Position numbers and translations under genes: made by a program
From: Azorhizobium sp943371865
GTDB taxonomy: Bacteria; Pseudomonadota; Alphaproteobacteria; Rhizobiales; Xanthobacteraceae
NCBI RefSeq assembly: GCF_943371865.1
Contig: NZ_CALRWL010000026.1
Span: 1-64,000 of the forward strand
Direction: 5' to 3'
Length of the DNA: 64,000 bases
Part shown: positions 1 to 9,423 of the stretch, in pieces
Numbering within the stretch: position 1 is the first letter of the stretch
Layout: every line of letters starts with the position of its first letter
Notes under the pieces: model-generated
Databases searched by the model: none
The model's input: only the letters and a program-made list of their open reading frames with translations
Told to the model about the DNA's origin: nothing

Positions 1-13
1 ACCCCCCTCCCTG

Positions 14-36
14 CCCTCCCCCGCAAGGGGGGAGGG
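14..36. terminator. GC-rich hairpin downstream of ugpB
   Basis: A 9-bp perfect stem, ccctccccc pairing with gggggaggg around a 5-base loop, lies about 45 bases past the stop codon of the minus-strand ugpB gene. There is no clear T-run, so it may be a weak terminator or an intercistronic hairpin within a longer ugp operon that continues past the left edge. Confidence 0.35.
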
Positions 37-81
37 TGAAATCGGGGCGGGTGCGCCTCCTGCGCGAAAGTCCGTTCGGCT

Positions 82-1422
82 CTACTTGTTCGCCTTCTCG
101 AACGCCCGCAGCAGGTCGTTGCCGCGCTGCTGGGCGTCGGCGAGGGCCTCCTTGGCGGTCTTCTTGCCGGCGAGCGTCAGCTCCAGTTCTTCCTCGATCA
201 CGTCGCGGATCTGCGCGAACGAGCCGAAGCGCAGGCCCTTGGAGTTTTCCGTCGGCGGGTTCAGCGTCATCTGCAGAATGGAGACATCGGTGCCGGGGTT
301 CTGGGCATAGAAGCCCTGGCTCTTGGACAAATCATAGGCCGCCTGGGTGATGGGCAGATAGCCGGTCTGCTGGTGCCACCAGGCCTGCACCTCGGGGCGG
401 GAGAGATAGGAGAAGAACTTCGCCGCGCCCTGATATTCCGCCTGCGGGCGGCCGGAGAGCACCCACAAGGTGGCGCCGCCGATGATGGAGTTCTGCGGCG
501 CGCCCTTCACGTCGGGCCAATAGGGGATCATGCCGTAGCCCAGCTCGAACTTGGCATTGGCGAGGATGGCGGCGCGGGCGGCGGAGGAGCCGATGGAGAT
601 GCCGCACTCGCCGGAGAAGAATTTCGGATCGGCCTTGGCCTGGCGGCCGCCATAGTCGAACAGCTTGGTCTTCTGCCACTCCGCCAGCTTCTCCCAGTGC
701 CATTGCACCAGGGGATTGTTGATCTCCAGCGCGGTGTCGAGCCCGCCCATGCCGTTCTGCTTGGTGCCGATGGCCACGTTGTGGAAGGCGGAGAGGTTCT
801 CCACATTCACCCAGGACGGCCATTGGGTGGTGAAGCCGCAGGGTACGCCGGCCGCCTGGAGCTTCTTGCCCATGGCCTCCACTTCGGGCCAGGTCTTGGG
901 CGGGGTGTTGGGATCCAGCCCGGCCTTCTTGAACAGGTCCTTGTTGTAATAGAGGATCGTGGTGGACGAGTTGAACGGGAACGACAGCATGTTCCCCGCC
1001 GTGTCGGAATAATAGCCCGTCACCGCCGGCAGATAGGCCTTGGTATCGAACGGCTCCTTGGCGTCGGCCATCAGCTTGGAAACCGGATAGACCGCGCCCT
1101 TGGCGGCCATCATGGTGGCGGTGCCGACCTCGAACACCTGCACGATGGCCGGGTTCTGCTTGGCGCGGAAGGCGGCGATGGCGCCGGTCATGGTCTCGGG
1201 ATAGCTGCCCTTGTAGACGGGCACGATCTTGTAGTCGGTCTGGGTGGCGTTGAAGTCGCTGGCGATCTTCTCCAGCTTCTCCCCCAGCGGGCCGGACATG
1301 GCGTGCCACCACTGGATTTCGGTCGCGGCCATCGCGGTCGTGACCAGGGGGCTGCCGATGAAGAGCGCGCCGGCCAGCGCGCCCGCTGCCAGGCCTCGGA
1401 TTGCCGTCTGCCAACGCGTCAT
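82..1422 (-). CDS. ugpB: sn-glycerol-3-phosphate ABC transporter periplasmic binding protein UgpB
   Basis: Periplasmic solute-binding protein that delivers glycerol-3-phosphate or glycerophosphodiesters to a UgpAEC importer. The 446-residue product begins with a Sec signal peptide (hydrophobic core, cleavage after AMA). The mature N-terminus has the UgpB pattern IQWWHAMSGPLGEKL, then NATQTDYKIVPVYKGSY and QVFEVGTATMMAA, which match E. coli UgpB closely from memory. I chose the ATG at 1422 over an upstream in-frame ATG at 1521 because GGAGG lies six bases before it and the signal peptide starts there. The partner genes ugpA, ugpE and ugpC are not in this window and would lie beyond the left edge. 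Another group 1 sugar-binding protein is possible but less likely. Confidence 0.88.
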   Translation of the reverse strand: MTRWQTAIRGLAAGALAGALFIGSPLVTTAMAATEIQWWHAMSGPLGEKLEKIASDFNATQTDYKIVPVYKGSYPETMTGAIAAFRAKQNPAIVQVFEVGTATMMAAKGAVYPVSKLMADAKEPFDTKAYLPAVTGYYSDTAGNMLSFPFNSSTTILYYNKDLFKKAGLDPNTPPKTWPEVEAMGKKLQAAGVPCGFTTQWPSWVNVENLSAFHNVAIGTKQNGMGGLDTALEINNPLVQWHWEKLAEWQKTKLFDYGGRQAKADPKFFSGECGISIGSSAARAAILANAKFELGYGMIPYWPDVKGAPQNSIIGGATLWVLSGRPQAEYQGAAKFFSYLSRPEVQAWWHQQTGYLPITQAAYDLSKSQGFYAQNPGTDVSILQMTLNPPTENSKGLRFGSFAQIRDVIEEELELTLAGKKTAKEALADAQQRGNDLLRAFEKANK

Positions 1423-1553
1423 GTCCGCCTCCGGTCCGGTCCGCGCGCCGGGGGCGGCGGGCGGACGACGTTTGACGCAGGCTTGCTGGCTTTGGATGAA
1501 TCGCCGGTGACAGATCTGCAACGGTTTGGTGACCGTGAGGAAATCCGCGCGGT

Positions 1554-2375
1554 TCAGGCGCCTCCGAGGTCCTTGAGGGTGGCGAGCAGGCCCTCGACGC
1601 TTCCGGTGTCCAGATAGTGCTGGACCTCGATTATGATGCGCAATTGCTTGGCCACATAGGCCAATTCGCGATGCTGTCCCTCAATATGCTTGTTCTTGAT
1701 CTCTGCGTCGATGGATTCGGCCTCCTTCAAGAGCTTGTGGGTTTCAGCGAGCGTCTTCTCGTTCTGTGCGCCGGTCTTGCGCAGCATCTCTTTGATGGCC
1801 TGCAGACCCTCCGCGGCGATGGCGCGGGCTTCGTCTCGAACGCTGGTTTGGGCCACCGGATCGGCGATGGCATCCAAGACCCGGCCGAGGGCCCCTTCAA
1901 GCTTCGCCATGAGCCCATGGCGCCCTTCCGCCGCAAAGGACGGCAAGCTCTTGGGCTCGACACTCACCGGCAGGTTCCGACCATTTGCGATCGCGAGTTG
2001 CTGTCGGCGGACATCCACAAAGACGCCGATGATGAAACGGGATGCGGCGACCGCACGCTCCGAGCGCAAGACGGTGGCGGCCATGACAACGCCGTGCTCA
2101 GTGAACATCCGAGGCGGCTTCCGGCGCCCGCCGTGGCGGCCGGGATTTGATGTCGCAGACTGCGACTTCAAGCTGATCCACTCTTCCGCCGTGAGCTGGA
2201 ATGCGAAATCGTCACCGAATTTCGCGAGATTGCGGACAACCTGCTCATTGAGGCGTGCCGTGGTCACCGCGAAGAGTTTCGCGACGTCTTCGTCCATCAA
2301 AACAGAAACGCCGCGCAGGTGGTGGATGACGGGAACGGGAAGTCCGTCGAACTGTCGTTCCGAAGGATCGCTCAT
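1554..2375 (-). CDS. ORF6N-domain DNA-binding protein, phage/plasmid-type
   Basis: The 273-residue soluble protein has an N-terminal ORF6N domain (about residues 12-100: VIHHLRGVSVLMDEDVAKLF, then NLAKFGDDFAFQLTAEEW and FTEHGVVMAATVLRSERA), found in bacteriophage, plasmid and host-encoded KilA-N-like proteins. The C-terminal half (about 150-260) is Lys/Glu-rich and probably helical or coiled-coil. Free-standing ORF6N proteins in chromosomes are often mobile-element remnants and may bind DNA, but their function is largely unknown. No integrase, transposase or other phage gene lies beside it. The start at 2375 is the first ATG and its frame is open from there; a later start is not excluded. Confidence 0.8.
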   Translation of the reverse strand: MSDPSERQFDGLPVPVIHHLRGVSVLMDEDVAKLFAVTTARLNEQVVRNLAKFGDDFAFQLTAEEWISLKSQSATSNPGRHGGRRKPPRMFTEHGVVMAATVLRSERAVAASRFIIGVFVDVRRQQLAIANGRNLPVSVEPKSLPSFAAEGRHGLMAKLEGALGRVLDAIADPVAQTSVRDEARAIAAEGLQAIKEMLRKTGAQNEKTLAETHKLLKEAESIDAEIKNKHIEGQHRELAYVAKQLRIIIEVQHYLDTGSVEGLLATLKDLGGA

Positions 2376-2552
2376 GGCGCCCCGCCAAACTTGATGTCGC
2401 GGAATGCGATATCAAGCTTGCCGACGGCAAGAGCGCCCGCCAAATCCCGTCGTCTGGTCCAGGCCCTCCAACGCTCAGTGTGCGATGCAGCACGGAAAGG
2501 CTTGCCCCGGCGCCCGCGAACGCGTAACAAGCCGCCCCTTCGGAGATCCCCC

Positions 2553-3803
2553 ATGGCGGCCTGCGGCCTCGATTTCGGCACCTCCAACACCACGCTCGGC
2601 CTGCCGGGCCGCGCCGGCCCCGTGCTGGCGGCGCTGGAGGGCGACAAGACCACGGTGCCCAGCGCCGTCTTCTACGACCGCACCGGCATCGCCCGGATCG
2701 GCCGCGATGCCGTGCGCGCCTATGTGGAGGGCGAGGACGGCCGCCTCATGCGGGCGCTGAAATCCGTGCTCGGCACGGCGCTGATCGACGAGACCACCAA
2801 TGTGGGCCGCCGGCGCATCCCGTTCCGGGAGGTGATCGGCGATTTCGTCACCACCGTCAAAACCCGCGCCGAGGCCGATCGCGGCGTGGCGCTGACGCAG
2901 GTGGTGATGGGCCGCCCCGTGTTCTTCGTGGATGACGATGCCGCCGGCAATGCCAAGGCGCAGGAGGCGCTGGAGGGCGTCGCCCGCGCGGCGGGCTTTT
3001 CCGAGATCGCGTTCCAGTTCGAGCCCATTGCCGCGGCGCTGGATTATGAGCAGCAGGTGGCCCACGAGGAACTGGCGCTGATCGCCGATATCGGCGGCGG
3101 CACCTCTGACTTTTCCATCGTCCGCCTGGGTCCGGACCGGCGGGCGCGGCCCGATCGCGCCGACGACATCCTGGCCAATGACGGCGTGCGCATCGGCGGT
3201 ACCGATTTCGATCGCCAGCTCTCGCTGGGCGTGGTGATGCCGCTGCTCGGCTATCGCAGCCCCATGAAGCAGGCCGACCGCGACGTGCCCTCGGGCTATT
3301 ATTTTGATCTCGCCACCTGGTCGGCCATCAACCGGCTCTATAGCGCCAAGACCGTGCGCGAGATCGTGGAGGTGCGCCGGGAGGCGGCCCATCCGGCGCT
3401 GCTGGAGCGGCTGATCAAGGTGATCGAGGAGCAGCGCGGCCATACCCTGGCCATCGCCACCGAAGGCGCCAAGATCGCTTTGGCGGAAGAGGGCCGGGCG
3501 CGGCTCGACCTGTCCGAGGTGGAAGCGGAGCTGGACGCGGAACTGGACCGCGCGGGCCTGGAAGACCACACCGCGACGCTGGCCCGCCGCATCGCGCAAA
3601 GGGTGGACATCTGCCTGGCCCAGGCGGGCCTGACCGCGTCCGATATCGACGCGGTGTTCCTCACCGGCGGGTCCACGCGCCTCGCCCATGTGCGCAGCGC
3701 GATCCTCGCCTGCCTGCCGGCGGCGCGGGTGGTGGATGGCGACACCTTCGGCTCGGTGGGCACCGGCCTCGCCCTGGAAGCGGGGCGGCGGTTCGGCGGC
3801 TGA
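2553..3803 (+). CDS. yegD: Hsp70-family chaperone-like ATPase, YegD type
   Basis: A 416-residue actin/Hsp70-fold ATPase without the substrate-binding and lid domains of DnaK, which is the YegD arrangement. Visible nucleotide-binding motifs are the phosphate-1 loop GLDFGTSNTTLG near the N-terminus, the phosphate-2 motif IADIGGGTSDFSIV and the adenosine motif VFLTGGSTRLAHVRSAI near the C-terminus. A long helical insert rich in Glu, Ala and Arg occupies roughly 250-330. The chosen ATG has GGAG upstream; the frame is open further 5' but that part is arginine-rich and non-coding in character. E. coli YegD has no firmly established role and the same caution applies here. The gene stands alone, ending 1 base before the convergent ABC-2 permease gene. 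Confidence 0.85.
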   Translation: MAACGLDFGTSNTTLGLPGRAGPVLAALEGDKTTVPSAVFYDRTGIARIGRDAVRAYVEGEDGRLMRALKSVLGTALIDETTNVGRRRIPFREVIGDFVTTVKTRAEADRGVALTQVVMGRPVFFVDDDAAGNAKAQEALEGVARAAGFSEIAFQFEPIAAALDYEQQVAHEELALIADIGGGTSDFSIVRLGPDRRARPDRADDILANDGVRIGGTDFDRQLSLGVVMPLLGYRSPMKQADRDVPSGYYFDLATWSAINRLYSAKTVREIVEVRREAAHPALLERLIKVIEEQRGHTLAIATEGAKIALAEEGRARLDLSEVEAELDAELDRAGLEDHTATLARRIAQRVDICLAQAGLTASDIDAVFLTGGSTRLAHVRSAILACLPAARVVDGDTFGSVGTGLALEAGRRFGG

Positions 3804-4919
3804 TCATTGCTGCGCGGCGAGAAATCCGCGGAACCGCACCAGAGAGAAGGCGAAGAACACCCCGCCGATACCCAATGTGGCCACGAAGCGCGGCCACACC
3901 ACCTCCAGCCCCGCCCCGCGATAGAGAATGGCCTGGGCGAAGGCGACGAAGTGGGTGGAGGGCGAGACCTGCACCGCATATTGCATCCACACCGGCATGC
4001 TCTCCAGCGGCGTGAAGCCGCCGGACAACAGGTTCATGGGCAGGATGGTGAGGATGAACAGCAGGCCGAACTGCGGCATGGAACTGGACAGGGTGCCGAG
4101 AAAGATGCCCAGCGAGGCGCAGAAGAACAGATAGAGCGCGGCGCCCAGCAGAAACAGCGGCACCGAGCCGGCGATCCGCATGCCCATCACCCCTTGCAGC
4201 ACCGCCAGCACCGAGAGCGCGGTCAGGGCCAGGATCACCGCGCCATTGGCGATGATCTTGGCCATCATGATTTCCGAGGGGCGCACCGGCAGCGTCAGCA
4301 CATGCTCCAGGGTGCCGTGCTCGCGCTCGCGGATCAGCGCCGCGCCCGCCAGCAGCACCGAGAGCATGGTGATGTTGTTGATCAGCCCCATGGTGCCGGT
4401 GAACCAGGAGGATTCCAGCGTCTGGTTGAAGGCGGCGCGGATCTTCAGCTCCACCGGGGTGGCGGCATCGCCCTCGCGGCCGAGAAAGCGGGCCATCTCC
4501 TGCGCGAAGATGGCCGCGATGTCATTGGCGCCGAGCCCCGCCTGCATCAAGGCGGTGGCGTCGATGAGCAATTGCACATCGGGCGAGCGCCCGGCCAGAA
4601 CGTCGGCCTGGAAATTCGGCGGGAAGTCGATGACGAAGGTGTAGCGCGCCGCGTCCATGGCCGGGTCCACCGTGGCGGGGGCGATCGCCACCGGCGTCTG
4701 GAACCGCGGCGGCAGCAGCGCATCGATGATGGCGTGGGACAGAGCGGAATTGTCCTCGTCCACCACGCCAACGGTGGCGCGGTTGAGATCGTGCTTCATG
4801 CCGTTGGCCTGGACATAGATGGCCAAGGTGAAGGCGTAGAGCACGAACACCAGCATCGCCCGGTCGCGCCACAGGCTGATGAGTTCCTTGCGGATCAGCG
4901 GCAGGAGGGCGTTTCCCAT
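3804..4919 (-). CDS. ABC-2 type transporter permease, YhhJ-like
   Basis: Inner-membrane permease of 371 residues in a putative export system. It has one N-terminal membrane helix (about 24-40), a periplasmic domain of about 130 residues, and five C-terminal helices. The cytoplasmic signature IREREHGTLEHVLTLPVRP, between membrane segments, is diagnostic of the ABC-2 YhhJ/YbhR group. It is the last gene of the minus-strand run TetR, HlyD adaptor, RbbA, permease, and its start lies 1 base from the RbbA stop, so translation is probably coupled. E. coli yhiI-rbbA-yhhJ has the same order. The substrate is unknown; drugs or other hydrophobic compounds are common guesses. Confidence 0.88.
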   Translation of the reverse strand: MGNALLPLIRKELISLWRDRAMLVFVLYAFTLAIYVQANGMKHDLNRATVGVVDEDNSALSHAIIDALLPPRFQTPVAIAPATVDPAMDAARYTFVIDFPPNFQADVLAGRSPDVQLLIDATALMQAGLGANDIAAIFAQEMARFLGREGDAATPVELKIRAAFNQTLESSWFTGTMGLINNITMLSVLLAGAALIREREHGTLEHVLTLPVRPSEIMMAKIIANGAVILALTALSVLAVLQGVMGMRIAGSVPLFLLGAALYLFFCASLGIFLGTLSSSMPQFGLLFILTILPMNLLSGGFTPLESMPVWMQYAVQVSPSTHFVAFAQAILYRGAGLEVVWPRFVATLGIGGVFFAFSLVRFRGFLAAQQ

Positions 4920-4920
4920 G

Positions 4921-7671
4921 TCAGGCCTCCTGCTTCTTGAGCAGCAGGAAGGCGATCAGCAGCAGGCCCGGCCAGAAGGCGAGGCAGCCGAGCGCGAACG
5001 GCATCAGTTCCACGAAGCTCAGGCCCTTGGTGAAGGCCCCCACGCTGGCGCGCAGGAAATAGGTGGTGGGAAACAGCGTGCCCAGCACATAGGCGCCGCC
5101 CTCCAGGGTCGCCACCGGCTGGAGCATGCCGGAGAACTGGGTCGCCGGCATCATGGTGGCGAGCGCGGTGGCAAACAGCGCCGAGACCTGGGTGCGGGTG
5201 ACGGTGGAGGAGACCAGGCCCAGCGCCGTGGTGCCGAGCACATAGCCCAGCGCCGCCACGCTCAGCCCGAGGAAGCTGCCCTTCAGCGGCACCTGGAACA
5301 CCACCAGCGCCATGATCACCATGAGCAGATAGTTGAAGCAGGCGAGGCCCACATAAGGCAGTTGCTTGCCCAGCAGGAATTCCAGCTTGGTGACCGGGGT
5401 GACATAGAAATTGGTGATGGACCCCAGTTCCTTCTCCGTCACCACCCCCAGCGCGGTGAGCACCGCCGGGATGAACACCAGCATCAGGGCGATGGTGGCC
5501 GGCACCATGGCATCCAGGCTGCGGAAGGCCTGGTTGTAGCGATAGCGCATGGCCAGAGTCGCGGCGCTGGTGGTCTGCGTGCCGGCAGCGGCCGCCACCT
5601 CGGAAAGAAATTGCGCGTGGGCGCCGGTGACATAGCCCTCGATGGTTTCGGCGCGGAACGGCATGGCGCCGTCCACGGTCACCAGCACTTCGGTCGCCCG
5701 CCCGGAGCGCAGATCGGCGCCGAACTGCGGCGGGAGTTCGATGGCGAAGGCGATGTCGTTGGCCTTGAGCGCGCGATCAAGAGCGGCCGGGTCGGCCAGG
5801 GGCGCCTCCTGCTGGAAATAGGAGGAGTGCGCATAGGTGTCCACATAGGCCCGGCTCTCCGGGCTCTGGTCGCGGTCCAGCACCGAGAAGCGCACATGGT
5901 CCACGTCCAGCGTGATGCCGTAGCCGAAGATCAGCATCAGCAGCGCGGTGCCCAGCAAGGCGAAGGTGAGGCGCACGGGATCGCGGCGCAATTCCGTCGC
6001 CTCGCGCCCCGCATAGGCCCCCAGCCGGCGCAGGGAGAAGCCGCGCCGGGCGGTGGTGGCGCCCTCCGGCGAGGGCGGCAGGCGCGGGGCGGGGGCGGAG
6101 GTGCGTCCGCCTTCCTCCATATAAGCGATGAAGGCCTCTTCCAGGCTGGCCGCGTGCTTGTCCGCTTGCAGGGCCGCCGGGGTGCCGGTGGCGATCACCT
6201 TGCCCGCATGCATGAAGGAGATGCGGTCGCACCGCGTCGCCTCGGCCATGAAATGGGTGGAGATGAAGATGGTGACCTTGTCGTCCCGCGACAGGCGCTG
6301 GAGGTGGTTCCAGAAATTGTCGCGGGCGATGGGATCGACGCCGGAGGTGGGCTCGTCGAGGATCAGCACATCCGGCCGGTGCAGGATCGCCACCGCCAGC
6401 GACAGGCGCTGGCGCACCCCCAGCGGCAGCCCGTCGGAGAGCTGGTCGAGATAGACCGCAAGATCGAAATCATGCACCAGTTCCGCCAGCCGCGTGGCGG
6501 CGGCGTCCGGGGCGAGGCCGAACAGGCTGGCATGCAGCTCCAGATTCTGCCGCACGCTCAATTCGCCATAGAGCGAGAAGCTCTGGGACATGTAGCCCAC
6601 CCGGCGGCGGGTCGCCATGTCGTCCGCTGCCACCGCCGTGCCGAACAGCTGCGCCTCGCCGCTGGAGGCGGGCAGCAGGCCGGTGAGCATCTTCATGGTG
6701 GTGGACTTGCCGCAGCCATTGGAGCCGAGGAAGCCGAAGATCTCGCCCTGGCGGATGGTGAAGCTCACATGATCCACCGCCACGAAGTCCCCGAACTGCC
6801 GGGTCAGCCCGCGGGATTCGATGGCGACGGGGGCATCGGCGGGGATTTCGCCCCGCGCCGGCGGAGGATCGTCGGCGCCCTGGGCATCGGGGGGCAGGAG
6901 CGCGATGAAGGCCCGCTCCAGATCTGTCGTGCCGGTGCGCGCCAACAGGTCGGCGGGGGCGCCATCGTCCAGGATGCGCCCATCATTCATCATCACCACG
7001 CGGGAAAAGCGCGCGGCCTCATCCATGTCGGCGGTGGCCACCAGCAGCGCCAGTTGCGGCCGGTCGGCGCGAATGGCATCCACCAGATCCCAGAACTGGC
7101 GGCGGGACAGCGGATCGACGCCGGTGGTGGGCTCGTCCAGCAGCAAGAGGTCCGGCTCATGCACCAGGGCGCAGCACAGGCCCAGTTTCTGCTTCATGCC
7201 GCCGGAGAGCTTGCGCATCAGCCGGTCGGCGAAGGGGGCAAGGCCGATGGCCTCCAGCAACGGGGCCATGCGGGCTTGGGCCGCCTTGGCATCGGCGCCG
7301 AACAGCCGGGCGAAGAAGGCGATGTTCTCGGCCACCGTCAGGCCGGGATAGAGGTTCTTGCCCAGCCCCTGGGGCATGTAGGCGATGCGCGGCTGCACCG
7401 CCTCGCGCGGGCCTTTGACGGCCATGTCGGCCCCCAGGGCCGAGACGCTGCCCATCTGGATGCGCTTGGCGCCGGCGATCAGCGCCAGCAAGGTGGATTT
7501 GCCCACCCCGTCCGGCCCCACCAGCGCCACCGCGCCGCCGGCGGGGACCAGGAGGTCCACCCCGTCGAGGGCGATGGTCTTGCCGTAGAGGTGGCGCACG
7601 CCCGCCAGCTGGAATCCGCCCGCGGCGGGGGAGGAGGCCTGGGGGGCGGGCGCGCCGGCGCCCGCGCTCAT
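4921..7671 (-). CDS. rbbA: ribosome-associated/efflux ABC transporter RbbA-type: two ATPase domains fused to an ABC-2 permease
   Basis: A 916-residue fusion. ATPase 1 (about residues 20-250) has Walker A GPDGVGKST, signature LSGGMKQK and Walker B LLLLDEPTTGVD. ATPase 2 (about 285-510) has Walker A GSNGCGKST, the divergent signature region LPLGVRQRLSLA and Walker B VLILDEPTSGVD. The C-terminal 350 residues form an ABC-2 permease with one N-terminal helix, a large extracytoplasmic segment and five to six further helices, with a conserved VVTEKELGSITNFYVTPV motif. E. coli RbbA (YhiH) has the same architecture and was reported to associate with ribosomes, but the operon context argues for export. 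The start at 7671 overlaps the upstream stop by ATGA; an in-frame ATG at 7707 is less likely. Confidence 0.88.
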   Translation of the reverse strand: MSAGAGAPAPQASSPAAGGFQLAGVRHLYGKTIALDGVDLLVPAGGAVALVGPDGVGKSTLLALIAGAKRIQMGSVSALGADMAVKGPREAVQPRIAYMPQGLGKNLYPGLTVAENIAFFARLFGADAKAAQARMAPLLEAIGLAPFADRLMRKLSGGMKQKLGLCCALVHEPDLLLLDEPTTGVDPLSRRQFWDLVDAIRADRPQLALLVATADMDEAARFSRVVMMNDGRILDDGAPADLLARTGTTDLERAFIALLPPDAQGADDPPPARGEIPADAPVAIESRGLTRQFGDFVAVDHVSFTIRQGEIFGFLGSNGCGKSTTMKMLTGLLPASSGEAQLFGTAVAADDMATRRRVGYMSQSFSLYGELSVRQNLELHASLFGLAPDAAATRLAELVHDFDLAVYLDQLSDGLPLGVRQRLSLAVAILHRPDVLILDEPTSGVDPIARDNFWNHLQRLSRDDKVTIFISTHFMAEATRCDRISFMHAGKVIATGTPAALQADKHAASLEEAFIAYMEEGGRTSAPAPRLPPSPEGATTARRGFSLRRLGAYAGREATELRRDPVRLTFALLGTALLMLIFGYGITLDVDHVRFSVLDRDQSPESRAYVDTYAHSSYFQQEAPLADPAALDRALKANDIAFAIELPPQFGADLRSGRATEVLVTVDGAMPFRAETIEGYVTGAHAQFLSEVAAAAGTQTTSAATLAMRYRYNQAFRSLDAMVPATIALMLVFIPAVLTALGVVTEKELGSITNFYVTPVTKLEFLLGKQLPYVGLACFNYLLMVIMALVVFQVPLKGSFLGLSVAALGYVLGTTALGLVSSTVTRTQVSALFATALATMMPATQFSGMLQPVATLEGGAYVLGTLFPTTYFLRASVGAFTKGLSFVELMPFALGCLAFWPGLLLIAFLLLKKQEA

Positions 7672-8663
7672 GGCGCCTTGGCCTGGGTGAAGTCGGATTC
7701 CAGCCATGCGGGCCAGGGGACCTTCGGGTCCAGGCGCACATAGGCGACCCCGGTCACTCCGGTCTTGGTCTGCTCGATATAACGCTGCACCAGGGTCTGC
7801 GGAATGCGCACCTTGGCGCGGAACATCATGCGGTCGCGCTCGCTCTGGGTCTCCACCTGCTTGGGGGTGAACTGGGCGCGGGCGGAGATGAAGGAGACAT
7901 TGGCCGGGATGGCGATGGTGGGGATCGGCTCCAGCAGCAGCCGGGCATCGGCGCCCACCGCCAGTTGCCCGGCCAGCGAGGCGGGCAGGAACACGGTCAT
8001 GTAGACATCGGACAGGTCCAGCAGGGTCAGCACCTTGCCGCCGGCGGAGAGCACTTCGCCCGGCTCGGCGAGGCGATAGAGCACCCGGCCGCTACGCGGG
8101 GCCACCAGCGTGCCGTCCGCCACCTGGCGGGTCAGGCGATCCACTTCGCCATTGGCCACGCGGATGGCCGCCTCATAGGCGGCCACCGCGCTCATGGCGG
8201 CGTTCAGCGCCGCCTCGGCGGTGACCTTGGAGGTGCGCTCCTGGTCCACCTTCTGCTGGGTGGCGAAGCCCTTGGTGAGCAAGGTTTCGTCCCGCTGCAA
8301 TTCCTTGATGGCCAGGTCCAGCTCGCCCCGCCGCTGCTCCACCACATGGCGGGCCTGCTCATAGGACCGCTGGGCCTGCTCGGCCTGGGCCTTGGCGCCG
8401 CGCAGGGAGGCTTCGGTCTCCGTCATGTCCATCTGCGCCACCACCTGGCCCTGCTTGACCAGGTCGCCCTCTTCGGCGGTGACGGTGGCGATGCGTCCGG
8501 CATTCTTGGCGGCCACATCCACTTCGGTGGCTTCCAGGCGGCCGTTGGCGGCGATGAGGCCGGCGGGCAGGGTCTGGCGATGGCGCAAGGCGTAGGTGCC
8601 GACCGCCGCCGCCCCAGCGACCAGGAGCACCAAGGCGGCGATGATGATGGACTTACGCGTCAT
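7668..8663 (-). CDS. HlyD-family membrane-fusion (adaptor) protein, YhiI-like
   Basis: Periplasmic adaptor of 331 residues that would link the RbbA/ABC-2 inner-membrane pump to an outer-membrane channel. It has an N-terminal signal anchor (about 5-25), a first lipoyl half-motif near EEGDLVKQGQVVAQMDMTET, a long coiled-coil hairpin rich in Gln, Arg and Glu (about 85-180), a second lipoyl half near LVAPRSGRVLYRLAEPGEVL, and a C-terminal beta-barrel. The start at 8663 overlaps the TetR stop (ATGA), and the stop overlaps the rbbA start in the same way, so the genes form a tight operon. The frame stays open well upstream of 8663, but that part antisense-shadows the TetR gene. Confidence 0.9.
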   Translation of the reverse strand: MTRKSIIIAALVLLVAGAAAVGTYALRHRQTLPAGLIAANGRLEATEVDVAAKNAGRIATVTAEEGDLVKQGQVVAQMDMTETEASLRGAKAQAEQAQRSYEQARHVVEQRRGELDLAIKELQRDETLLTKGFATQQKVDQERTSKVTAEAALNAAMSAVAAYEAAIRVANGEVDRLTRQVADGTLVAPRSGRVLYRLAEPGEVLSAGGKVLTLLDLSDVYMTVFLPASLAGQLAVGADARLLLEPIPTIAIPANVSFISARAQFTPKQVETQSERDRMMFRAKVRIPQTLVQRYIEQTKTGVTGVAYVRLDPKVPWPAWLESDFTQAKAP

Positions 8664-9355
8664 GCCTGCGCGCCCATGGCACCGACGAGGGCGGGCGCTG
8701 CGCCGGTGACGGGCACGTCCATGCCCGGTGTGGCGGAGGGGGGCACGGTCGCGGCTCGCTCGTTTGCGCCCGCCGCCAGGCAGCTTTGCAGCAGGTGGGT
8801 GATGCGGCCCGTGAGGGCGGGATCCACCGGCGCCGCGAGGGCGGACACCCCCATCACCGCCCGCAGCATGGCGATGCCCAGGCAGCAGGCGGCCAGAAGC
8901 GCGGCCTGCTGGTCGGCGCTGTCCGCCGTTCCGCCGCTGCCCTCGCCCTGGCGGGCGATCTCGGCCATGGGGCGCAGAAAGCGTTCTTCCAGATGCGCCC
9001 GCAGGATCGGTGCGGCGTGGGGATCGGAGACCGAGCGCACCAGCAGCAGCACCGGATCGCCCTCGGGCCGGTCCTCCGGGGCCAGCAGATGGGCAATCAG
9101 GGTTTCCACCAGCGCCGGCGCCGTGGTCACGTCCGAGGGCCAGTCGCCAAAGGCGCGCCGCACGCTCTCGGCGAACAACTGCTCTTTCGAGCCGAACAGC
9201 CGATGGACCCGGGCCACATCCAGCCCGGAGTCGGTCGCAATATGGCGCAGGCCCACCTGTTCGTAGGCCTGGGTGGAAAACCGCCGCACCGCAGCCGTCA
9301 GCGCCTTCTCGCGCGCGGCTTCCGTGCGCTTGGCGGGAGTATCGAGGTCCATCAT
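8660..9355 (-). CDS. TetR/AcrR-family regulator, CecR-like, of the efflux operon
   Basis: Predicted autoregulator and repressor of the export operon it heads. The 231-residue protein has an N-terminal helix-turn-helix (about 15-60; VGLRHIATDSGLDVARVHRLFGSKEQLF is the recognition area), followed by an all-helical ligand domain and an Ala/Pro-rich tail from about 200. E. coli CecR (YbiH) regulates a similar HlyD/ABC/ABC-2 permease set, which supports the link. Two adjacent ATG codons (9355, 9352) follow a GAGG ribosome-binding site. Two inverted repeats sit about 70-100 bases upstream (9424-9458) and are plausible operators. Confidence 0.88.
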   Translation of the reverse strand: MMDLDTPAKRTEAAREKALTAAVRRFSTQAYEQVGLRHIATDSGLDVARVHRLFGSKEQLFAESVRRAFGDWPSDVTTAPALVETLIAHLLAPEDRPEGDPVLLLVRSVSDPHAAPILRAHLEERFLRPMAEIARQGEGSGGTADSADQQAALLAACCLGIAMLRAVMGVSALAAPVDPALTGRITHLLQSCLAAGANERAATVPPSATPGMDVPVTGAAPALVGAMGAQA

Positions 9356-9423
9356 GACCTATGCCTCGTTGTCCGCGCGACGGCGCGGCGTCGAGACCAC
9401 TAGAGGCCAGTCTGTCACAACCC

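Noticed and set aside
1554..2375. Prophage or insertion element around the ORF6N gene
   Set aside because: No integrase, transposase, terminal repeats or other phage genes flank it; only a single domain-level hint remains.
4879..7743. Long plus-strand open frame opposite the RbbA-type gene
   Set aside because: Low-complexity Gly/Gln/His composition and complete overlap with a gene that has clear ABC motifs on the other strand.
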